From Actinomycetota bacterium (GTDB taxonomy: Bacteria > Actinomycetota > Actinomycetes > Nanopelagicales > Nanopelagicaceae): a stretch of 11,394 nucleotides of DNA. A program made the position numbers and the translations under genes. This document shows positions 6,030 to 11,394 of the stretch, in pieces (position 1 is the first letter of the stretch; every line of letters starts with the position of its first letter). The stretch is taken from assembly GCA_009702525.1 (NCBI GenBank), contig WLHW01000039.1, forward strand, positions 1 through 11,394, in the 5' to 3' direction. The notes under the pieces are model-generated. The model saw only the letters and a program-made list of their open reading frames with translations. It did no database searches and was not told the DNA's origin.

Positions 6030-7043
6030 ATGTCAGCCCTGTTTCGAGCCACGTTGAGTGGGCTAGTGGGCGCAGCCCTGGCACTAGCGGTTCTGACTCC
6101 TTCGGCACAAGCGGCGCAAACGTTGGAGCAAGTTCAAGCCAAAGTTCAGCAGCTCGAAGAAGATGCAACAAGTGCAGCAGAGGGTGCCCAAGAGGCCAAA
6201 GTGAAATTGAACGCACTTACTAGAACTCTTGATGGAATTAAGGCTAAAGCTGCCGTTCAAGGCAAGACGCTCAGTGTGCTTCAGAAATCTTTAGGAACTA
6301 TTGCAATCGAGCAGTACAAGGCCGGTGGTTTAAGTCAGAGTTTAGAATTATTATTTTCATCAGACCCAACGTTATACCTCTCTTCCGCCGGATCCCTCGA
6401 TGCAATCACTCGTCGCAAGTCGGCAGAGTTACGTAAATATGAAGCGGCCCAACAGCGATTAAATGCAACCACCTTAACTGTTAATGACAAATTAGCACTG
6501 GTGACGGCGGCGCAGAAGAAATTTAAGGCCCAATCCGCACTTGCACTCTCTAAATTACAAGAAGCAGAAGTTCTTTTATCAAAGTTAAAAAAAGCAGATA
6601 GAGAACGTTTAGCAAAGCTAGCAGCCGAACAAGAAGATGCAGATCAGGCTTCATCTCAAGCCGCAGCTCTTTCAGCTAACGGTGTTTCTGGACGAGCTGG
6701 AATTGCTTTAAAATTTGCACTCAAACAAATTGGTGATAGATATGTTTTCGGTGCTGCAGGTTTAATTACGTGGGACTGTTCAGGATTGACTATGCGAGCT
6801 TTTCAAGCAGCAGGTGTCTCACTTCCACACTCATCGGCAGCTCAATCTCGCATGGGTAAGAAAGTTTCACTCAAGGCACTTAAGCCTGGGGATCTTTTAT
6901 TCTTTGGGCGCCCAGTTTCACATGTCGGAATTTATTTAGGCGGGGGCAAAATGGTGCATGCTCCACGATCTGGATCTAGAGTAAAAGTAACGACGAGTGG
7001 CTCATTAGGTCGCAAACCATTGGTTGGAGCCCGCCGTTATTAA
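6030..7043 (+). CDS. Secreted NlpC/P60 peptidoglycan endopeptidase with coiled-coil domain
   Basis: A 337-residue exported cell-wall hydrolase with RipA/RipC-like layout. Residues 1-29 form a signal peptide (short basic start, hydrophobic core, AQA-A cleavage near 28/29). Residues about 30-212 are rich in Ala, Lys, Glu and Gln and predicted to form long coiled coils, which in this family regulate the enzyme. The C-terminal NlpC/P60 domain (about 222-337) has the catalytic Cys250 in WDCSGL, His298 in SHVGIYLG and the third residue His310 in VHAPRSG, so it should be active. Such enzymes cut the D-Glu to meso-diaminopimelate bond in stem peptides and help daughter-cell separation. It is the first gene of a two-gene unit; pimB starts 4 nt after its stop. 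The same neighbour pair (Rv2190c, Rv2188c) occurs in mycobacteria as I recall. Confidence 0.92.
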   Translation: MSALFRATLSGLVGAALALAVLTPSAQAAQTLEQVQAKVQQLEEDATSAAEGAQEAKVKLNALTRTLDGIKAKAAVQGKTLSVLQKSLGTIAIEQYKAGGLSQSLELLFSSDPTLYLSSAGSLDAITRRKSAELRKYEAAQQRLNATTLTVNDKLALVTAAQKKFKAQSALALSKLQEAEVLLSKLKKADRERLAKLAAEQEDADQASSQAAALSANGVSGRAGIALKFALKQIGDRYVFGAAGLITWDCSGLTMRAFQAAGVSLPHSSAAQSRMGKKVSLKALKPGDLLFFGRPVSHVGIYLGGGKMVHAPRSGSRVKVTTSGSLGRKPLVGARRY

Positions 7044-7047
7044 ACCT

Positions 7048-8175
7048 ATGATCTTTGTGACAAACGATTTCGGCCCACGAGCCGGCGGCATTGAAACTTT
7101 CGTTATTGGACTAATTGAACGCTTACCCTTTGGCTGCGTAACTGTTTTTACATCCGATCAAGGTGACACTTCCGATTATGATCGTGAGTGGCAGCGTACG
7201 CACGGCGTAAAAGTAGTGCGGGACCGATCAAAAATTCTGCTCCCCACACCCAGAGTGAATAGAGCTGTGGCACGAATAATTAAGAATGATCAGATTAAGA
7301 CCGTGGCATTCGGGGCAGCTGCACCCTTAGCGCTCATGTCACCTACGCTCAGACGTGCCGGCGCGGAACGAATCGTCGCCCTGACGCATGGGCATGAAGT
7401 GTGGTGGTCAAAGGTTTTTCCATTTAACGTAGCGATGAGGTTTATTGGAAATACAACCGATGCCTTAACATATCTAGGAAATTTCACGAAGCGTGAAATC
7501 TCGCAATCATTGAGCTCTAAAGGTACTAAAGCGATGGTAAAGATTGCTCCTGGAATCGATGTAGAACACTTTAGACCGGTCGATGCAAGTGGGCTGAAAA
7601 AAGAGTTAGGTCTTGAGAATAAGAAAGTTCTGATCTCCGTTGGAAGACTGGTTCATCGCAAAGGTCAAGATAAGTTGATTGAAGCGATGCCCACCATTAT
7701 CGCGCAGATTCCGCAGGCACATTTAGTAATAGTAGGCGAGGGCCCTTACCGTGAAAATCTCACACAACGTGTAGACAAACTGGGATTAGCTTCACATGTC
7801 AGTTTTATAGGTCGAATTCAGTACTCGGAACTACCGCACTATTTATGTGTTGGAGATGTCTTTGCCATGCCTTCTCGGTCACGTTTTTTTGGTCTGGAGG
7901 TTGAAGGTCTAGGAATTGTGTATTTAGAAGCTAGTGCATGTGGTCTGCCAGTGATTGCGGGTGCATCGGGTGGAGCACCGGATGCGGTGCTCGAAGGAGT
8001 TACGGGAGTAGTAGTAAATGGTTTAGATGTTGAGGCTATAGCGACTAGCTCGATTGAACTTTTGCGTGACGCAGATACCAGAGAACGAATGGGAGCTGCA
8101 GGGCGCCAATGGATTCAAGACCAGTGGCGATGGGAGTTATGGGCTAAGGAATTTTCTGCTCTGCTACACAACTAA
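7048..8175 (+). CDS. pimB: PimB-type GT4 mannosyltransferase (phosphatidylinositol mannoside synthesis)
   Basis: From the ATG at 7048 the protein has 375 residues, usual for GT4 retaining glycosyltransferases. It opens with FVTNDFGPRAGGIE (3-16), the N-terminal glycine loop typical of PimB', followed by FGAAAPLAL (88-96) and THGHEVWW (113-120). The C-terminal nucleotide-sugar domain has GRLVHRKGQD (199-208, with the Arg and Lys that hold the donor phosphates) and the EX7E pair Glu286/Glu294 in VEGLGIVYLEAS. PimB' transfers the second mannose from GDP-mannose to PIM1 on the inner face of the membrane. Similarity to Rv2188c is strong along the length from memory, including the terminal QWRWE segment. 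A TTG at 7024 would add eight residues inside the upstream gene but is disfavoured, because the family starts at this MIFVTNDF. The 4-nt gap after the hydrolase stop indicates an operon; the 3' end overlaps the response-regulator gene by 12 nt. Confidence 0.87.
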   Translation: MIFVTNDFGPRAGGIETFVIGLIERLPFGCVTVFTSDQGDTSDYDREWQRTHGVKVVRDRSKILLPTPRVNRAVARIIKNDQIKTVAFGAAAPLALMSPTLRRAGAERIVALTHGHEVWWSKVFPFNVAMRFIGNTTDALTYLGNFTKREISQSLSSKGTKAMVKIAPGIDVEHFRPVDASGLKKELGLENKKVLISVGRLVHRKGQDKLIEAMPTIIAQIPQAHLVIVGEGPYRENLTQRVDKLGLASHVSFIGRIQYSELPHYLCVGDVFAMPSRSRFFGLEVEGLGIVYLEASACGLPVIAGASGGAPDAVLEGVTGVVVNGLDVEAIATSSIELLRDADTRERMGAAGRQWIQDQWRWELWAKEFSALLHN

Positions 8176-8775
8176 TTTATGAATTCTGGCTTTATTCACT
8201 GCGGCAGTTCGATTTGATACTTCCAATTTTCTAAAAATCGAAATGAGATGTGTTTTAACGGTGGACTGGCTCAGAAACAGGGTTTTGGCAATCATCTGAG
8301 TGGTGTTACCGCTCGGCAACAGAGCCAAGACATCTAACTCGCGCGCAGTTAAATGAAAACTCTTTTTACGCGCCATGATCGCCCGATTTATACCCTGTGC
8401 GGAAAAACTTAGAGGAGATTTGGTTGCGAACTCTATTGCAGAGAGAAGTTCACTTATGGCAGCAGTTTTATTAACATAAGCGCTTGCTCCAGCTCGCATG
8501 GCCGCAAGAATATGGGAGTCATCCTGACTTAAAGTTAGAACTACAACCCCGATTGTTTTCGATATTTTTCTAGCCCATAGAATAATATCGAAGCCACTGC
8601 CGTCGGTAAGATTTAGATCAACGATGATTACATCGGGATTAATATGGGCTATTACTGCACGTGCTTCGGCTTGAGATGCAGCTTCACCCGTCACTTCATA
8701 ACCCGCGCTACTGAGTGCTCGCTTAAGACCCTCACGAACAATGGTGTGGTCATCGATGATGACTACCCGAATCAT
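8164..8775 (-). CDS. NarL/LuxR-family response regulator
   Basis: A 203-residue two-domain regulator counted from the ATG at 8775. The receiver domain (1-120) has the acidic pair Asp8/Asp9, phospho-acceptor Asp53 in IVDLNLTDGSG, Thr81 in VLTLS and Lys103 in VNKT, a complete set for phosphorylation. The LuxR-type helix-turn-helix occupies about 138-195 (LTARELDVLALL to TVKTHLISIFRKLEVSNR). It should bind DNA after phosphorylation by the adjacent kinase. A TTG start at 8787 would be possible, but the ATG is chosen because it overlaps the kinase TGA as ATGA, a sign of translational coupling, and because receivers start right at MIRVVIIDDH. It is the last gene of the fadD-kinase-regulator unit, ending inside the 3' end of pimB. 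Target genes are unknown; no binding site could be assigned. Confidence 0.92.
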   Translation of the reverse strand: MIRVVIIDDHTIVREGLKRALSSAGYEVTGEAASQAEARAVIAHINPDVIIVDLNLTDGSGFDIILWARKISKTIGVVVLTLSQDDSHILAAMRAGASAYVNKTAAISELLSAIEFATKSPLSFSAQGINRAIMARKKSFHLTARELDVLALLPSGNTTQMIAKTLFLSQSTVKTHLISIFRKLEVSNRTAAVNKARIHKLVV

Positions 8776-9254
8776 CGACTCGTCCAAGGAACGGTAATTT
8801 GAACTCTAGTACCGGTATCTGTGGAGTCAATTGTGAATTGACCACCTATGTCATGTATTCGCTCAATCGCGCCGCTGATCCCACTTCGACCAGCTTTAGT
8901 GCCGGCGCCACCAATGCCGTCATCAGCAATAGTTACGGAAATTTTATGTGCCTGAGCATGCTCATCTATATTGCGAATTAGTTCATTAAATACCCTTGAT
9001 AATTCATATTTCTTATCAAAGGTGTGAGTTAAATCCTGCGATGCATGGTCGGATCGAAGTTCAAAAATCTCACGGCGAACTCGGTCGATTGCCTCACTGA
9101 CATTGAACCTGAGTTCGCGCAGATCTGCACGAATTTCATTAGGTGTGTTCACCTGAGCAACGATGGCATCGATGAAATAACTCAACCCCACGAGATCTTG
9201 GGCTATCCCATCGTGTAACTCTTGTGCGAGTCTTACTCGCGCTGTGGTGCTCAC
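8772..9254 (-). CDS. Minimal sensorless HisKA_3 histidine kinase
   Basis: A NarL-type histidine kinase reduced to about 160 residues if it starts at the GTG at 9254. The HisKA_3 dimerisation helix begins almost at once (RLAQELHDGIAQDL, phospho-His14), leaving no room for membrane helices, HAMP, PAS or GAF. The ATPase domain shows an N-box-like ELIRNIDEHAQA (91-102), DDGIGG (111-116) and GRSGISGAIERIHDIGG (122-138). Two stretches usual in this family look shortened: the segment between the dimerisation helices and the N-box, and the strand-hairpin between N-box and DDG (12 residues separate the HAQA His from the first Asp, where some 25 are common). Activity is therefore uncertain. An ATG at 9314 would add 20 residues lying entirely within fadD in another frame and not resembling a domain; no frame extends beyond the stop at 9341. 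The GTG lies 7 nt after the fadD stop with no clear ribosome site, and the 3' end overlaps the regulator start by ATGA. Confidence 0.82.
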   Translation of the reverse strand: MSTTARVRLAQELHDGIAQDLVGLSYFIDAIVAQVNTPNEIRADLRELRFNVSEAIDRVRREIFELRSDHASQDLTHTFDKKYELSRVFNELIRNIDEHAQAHKISVTIADDGIGGAGTKAGRSGISGAIERIHDIGGQFTIDSTDTGTRVQITVPWTSR

Positions 9255-9261
9255 ATAAGTT

Positions 9262-11052
9262 TTACTTGGTGAAGAGTTGTTCAATCTCCTTGGCAAACTC
9301 TTTAGCAACGACATGTCGTTTGATTGAGAGCTTGGCAGTTAAATGACCACCGGCAATCGTGAAGTCTGTTGGCAAGATGACAAATTTTCTAATGGATTCA
9401 GCCTTGCTGACCGCCTTATTAGCGTCATCAACCGCAGTTTGAACTACCGAAATCAAGTCAGGATCGTGGGCCAAATCCGCCATAGATGCGCCCTCCTTCT
9501 TATTATTAGCAACCCAGGTCTTCAGAGCATCCTGGTCGATGGTTATAAGCGCAGCGATGAATGGTTGGTTGTCACCAACAACCATGCATTGACTTACTAG
9601 TGGGTGTGCGCGTAGGCGATCTTCAAGAACTGCAGGTGCAACATTTTTACCACCGGCGGTAACAATCAACTCTTTTTTACGTCCTACGATATAGAGGAAG
9701 CCTTCGTCATCAAGTTTTCCAAGATCTCCCGATTGGAACCAACGATCCTCAGTGAAGACTTCACTATCTGCAGCCGAGTTATTCCAGTAGCCGCGCATCA
9801 CGATAGGTCCGCGAATTAATACTTCACCATCGTCAGCAATTTTGATTGAAGTACTTGGCAGTGGGCGACCAACTGATCCAACGCGATGGGCCGAAGACAA
9901 ATTCAGTGTTGCTCCAGCTGTAGTTTCGGTTAAGCCGTAGCCCTCCAAAATAGTGATTCCAGCACCGCGATAAAAGTGGCCAAGGCGTACGCCCAATGGG
10001 GCGCCACCTGAAATAGCGGCCTCTACTTTGCCACCCATGCCTGCACGAATCTTGGAGTAAACAAGTTTGTCAAAGAGCTTATGTTTGATTGACAGTAGTG
10101 GCGAGATAGATTTCTTATCCATGTTCTCGGAGTATGCAATTGCAACTTCTGCGGCTTGAGCAAATATTTTTCCTTTACCTGCGGCAACTGCACGAGATTC
10201 TGCACCGTTGTAAATCTTTTCAAAAATTCGCGGAACTGCTAAAACAAATGTTGGCTTAAATGAGGCTAAGTCAAAAGGTAATCGTCCAACCGGATCACTG
10301 CAGTGTGCTAAATGTAATCCAGCAGCCACGGCTCCCACTTGCACCATTCGTCCAAAGACGTGAGCAACAGGTAAAAACAGGAGTGTCGAACCGTTGGGCT
10401 TAAGGAACAAATCTGCCGCACCTTGAACAACATTTCCGCACTCAGATAGGAAGTTACTGTGGGTTAAGACAACACCTTTGGGCTTACCGGTAGTTCCAGA
10501 GGTATAAATTATAGTTGCAATGGTGTCAGGTACTAAAGAATTACGGCGGCGATCAATTTCATCATCGCCTATATGTGCACCAGCGGTTTTTAAAATAGAT
10601 AAAACATCTTCTGTCATTGTCCATACATGTTTAGTGTGAGAGGGCAGCACTGAGGTAACGAGATCACGTAATGCGGGGGTTTCAACAATGATTCCTACAG
10701 AGCCCGAGTCATTGAGAATCCAATCAATTTGTTCAGCCGATGATGTGTCATAAACCGGAACAACGATTCCTCCTGCAAACCAGATAGCAAAATCTAGAAT
10801 CGTCCATTCATAACGCGTGCGAGACATAATCGCGACGCGATCACCAATTTGAATACCTGCGGCTATTAATCCTTTAGCCGTAGCTCGAATCTCTTGCTCG
10901 ACGTCACGTGCCGTAAGACTCTGCCACGCATCTCCTAGCGGGCGAGACATAATGATGCGCTCTGGTTCAAACCAGGCGCGTTCAGCGATCAGATTAGTCA
11001 GGTTGCCGGCGGTTGCAGTTGGGACAAGGGCTGGATTAGTGATTTCATTCAT
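9262..11052 (-). CDS. Long-chain acyl-CoA synthetase (FadD15-type AMP-forming ligase)
   Basis: From the ATG at 11052 the protein has 596 residues, matching FadD15-type enzymes of about 600. It activates fatty acids through an acyl-AMP intermediate to acyl-CoA, feeding beta-oxidation or lipid synthesis. ANL motifs are complete: the phosphate loop YTSGTTGKPKG at 183-193, GYGLTET at 371-377, the ribose-binding GDLG at 442-445, the hinge GRKKELIVTAGGKNVAP at 457-473, and a C-terminal HLTAKLSIKR with lysines at 574 and 578 as candidates for the adenylation-step Lys. In-frame starts further upstream (11079 or as far as 11286) would enter the divergent SRPBCC gene and are not conserved-looking; MNEITNPALVP fits the family start and has TAGCGT 7 nt before it. 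It heads the fadD-kinase-regulator unit. Chain-length preference cannot be read. Confidence 0.92.
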   Translation of the reverse strand: MNEITNPALVPTATAGNLTNLIAERAWFEPERIIMSRPLGDAWQSLTARDVEQEIRATAKGLIAAGIQIGDRVAIMSRTRYEWTILDFAIWFAGGIVVPVYDTSSAEQIDWILNDSGSVGIIVETPALRDLVTSVLPSHTKHVWTMTEDVLSILKTAGAHIGDDEIDRRRNSLVPDTIATIIYTSGTTGKPKGVVLTHSNFLSECGNVVQGAADLFLKPNGSTLLFLPVAHVFGRMVQVGAVAAGLHLAHCSDPVGRLPFDLASFKPTFVLAVPRIFEKIYNGAESRAVAAGKGKIFAQAAEVAIAYSENMDKKSISPLLSIKHKLFDKLVYSKIRAGMGGKVEAAISGGAPLGVRLGHFYRGAGITILEGYGLTETTAGATLNLSSAHRVGSVGRPLPSTSIKIADDGEVLIRGPIVMRGYWNNSAADSEVFTEDRWFQSGDLGKLDDEGFLYIVGRKKELIVTAGGKNVAPAVLEDRLRAHPLVSQCMVVGDNQPFIAALITIDQDALKTWVANNKKEGASMADLAHDPDLISVVQTAVDDANKAVSKAESIRKFVILPTDFTIAGGHLTAKLSIKRHVVAKEFAKEIEQLFTK

Positions 11053-11059
11053 AGCCCTA

Positions 11060-11089
11060 ACGCTAGCGCGAGGTTTCATAAATTGGGAA
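11060..11089 (-). promoter_or_regulatory. Predicted leaderless promoter of the fadD-kinase-regulator unit
   Basis: On the minus strand TTCCCA (11084-11089) and TAGCGT (11060-11065) are 18 nt apart, and TAGCGT ends 7 nt before the fadD ATG. An AGGG directly before the ATG is too close for ribosome binding. The promoter overlaps that of the divergent SRPBCC gene within a 55-bp gap, so the two may interfere. Confidence 0.5.
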
Positions 11090-11095
11090 GAGGAG

Positions 11096-11101
11096 TAACC
11101 T
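11096..11101 (+). promoter_or_regulatory. Predicted -10 of the SRPBCC gene
   Basis: TAACCT lies 6 nt before the ATG at 11108, pointing to a leaderless mRNA. An AGGAG at 11091-11095 stands 12 nt from the ATG, longer than ideal, so a short leader with this ribosome site is the alternative. No clear -35 is visible. Confidence 0.45.
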
Positions 11102-11107
11102 TGCGCC

Positions 11108-11394
11108 ATGAGCGATTTGAGCACAGCAACCATCTCCATTGATGCCCCATTGGCAGCAGTGACTGAGATCTTATTTGCCCTGGAGAAGTACCCAGAATGG
11201 TCGAGCTCCATTAAGGCCGTTGACGTCATCGACCGCGATGAGCAGGGTCGGGTCACAAAGGCCAAGATGACGATTGATGCGGGCATGATGAAAGACCGAG
11301 TTATTTTGGATTACGACTGGTCGAAGTCGCCGTCGGTTTTAAGTTTTTCTCTCGACGATGCCGACCTGTTAACTGCTATGGATGGCTCTTATGA
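11108..11394 (+). CDS. SRPBCC (polyketide cyclase/dehydrase-like) protein, N-terminal part
   Basis: The reading frame from ATG 11108 stays open for 95 codons to the window edge, so the gene is cut. The protein begins MSDLSTATISIDAPLAAV and continues with LEKYPEWSSSIKAVDVIDRD, the usual opening of START/Bet v1-like SRPBCC proteins: a first strand, a short helix, and the conserved YPxW segment. The family binds hydrophobic ligands in a deep cavity. The order of segments (FALEKYPEW, MMKDRVILDYDW, LLTAMDGSY) resembles mycobacterial Rv2185c from memory, which also lies next to fadD15. The function is unknown; a role in lipid handling is inferred from the neighbour. It is divergent from fadD with a 55-bp gap. 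Confidence 0.85.
   Translation, partial: MSDLSTATISIDAPLAAVTEILFALEKYPEWSSSIKAVDVIDRDEQGRVTKAKMTIDAGMMKDRVILDYDWSKSPSVLSFSLDDADLLTAMDGSY

Noticed and set aside
9255..9314. ATG start for the kinase at 9314
   Set aside because: The added 20 residues come from the fadD C-terminus read in another frame, no ribosome site precedes the ATG, and the kinase domain begins right at the GTG at 9254. It remains a possible alternative.
11053..11286. N-terminal extension of the acyl-CoA synthetase frame to 11286
   Set aside because: It would run through the promoter gap and into the divergent SRPBCC coding region; the extra 78 residues resemble no domain, and the family start fits 11052.
1..11394. Mobile elements, CRISPR, toxin-antitoxin, defence islands, tRNA or riboswitches
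   Set aside because: No transposase or integrase, regular repeats, tRNA-like cloverleaf or long structured leader was seen; almost all bases are in core-type genes.

Overview
The window reads as ordinary chromosomal core from a low-to-mid-GC actinobacterium with compact, tightly packed genes. The protein families point to Actinomycetota: a PimB-type mannosyltransferase, a DUF3000 protein beside an HRDC-type ribonuclease D, a FadD15-type acyl-CoA synthetase beside an Rv2185c-like SRPBCC protein, and a RipA-like NlpC/P60 hydrolase. AT-rich codon use and short intergenic gaps (none above about 80 bp) suggest a streamlined freshwater lineage such as acI (Nanopelagicales). That placement is inference from gene content and composition only.

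Positions 1-4548 are all on the minus strand. Read in the direction of transcription they encode DUF3000, ribonuclease D, an FTR1 iron permease, a thiolase (fadA) and the start of a multifunctional enoyl-CoA hydratase/3-hydroxyacyl-CoA dehydrogenase (fadB, cut by the window edge). fadA and fadB overlap by ATGA and form a beta-oxidation operon. From memory, DUF3000/RNase D/fadA/fadB is a recurring actinobacterial neighbourhood, and FTR1 looks like the guest. The gaps before FTR1 and before fadA each hold palindromes lying on the predicted promoter.

Positions 4597-5950 hold an EamA/DMT transporter (plus) and a short RibD C-terminal-domain reductase (minus), which converge and overlap by 12 nt.

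Positions 5993-11394 match, in order and relative orientation, a block I recall from Mycobacterium tuberculosis (Rv2190c NlpC/P60, Rv2188c pimB', fadD15/Rv2187, Rv2185c SRPBCC). Here a two-component pair is inserted between pimB and fadD. The pair is co-directional with fadD, and the kinase starts 7 nt after the fadD stop. The kinase is unusually small (about 160 aa), has no sensor region and has a shortened ATPase domain. PimB and the NlpC/P60 enzyme act on envelope mannolipids and peptidoglycan; FadD activates fatty acids.

A window-wide pattern is that six gene starts heading transcription units have a TAnnnT -10-like hexamer 6-7 nt before the ATG and no normally spaced Shine-Dalgarno, as expected for leaderless mRNAs. 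Downstream operon genes instead mostly use Shine-Dalgarno sites or stop/start overlaps. I saw no tRNA or rRNA, insertion sequence, CRISPR array, phage or defence module, and no convincing new multi-gene system. The most notable items are the reduced kinase and the two promoter-embedded palindromes.
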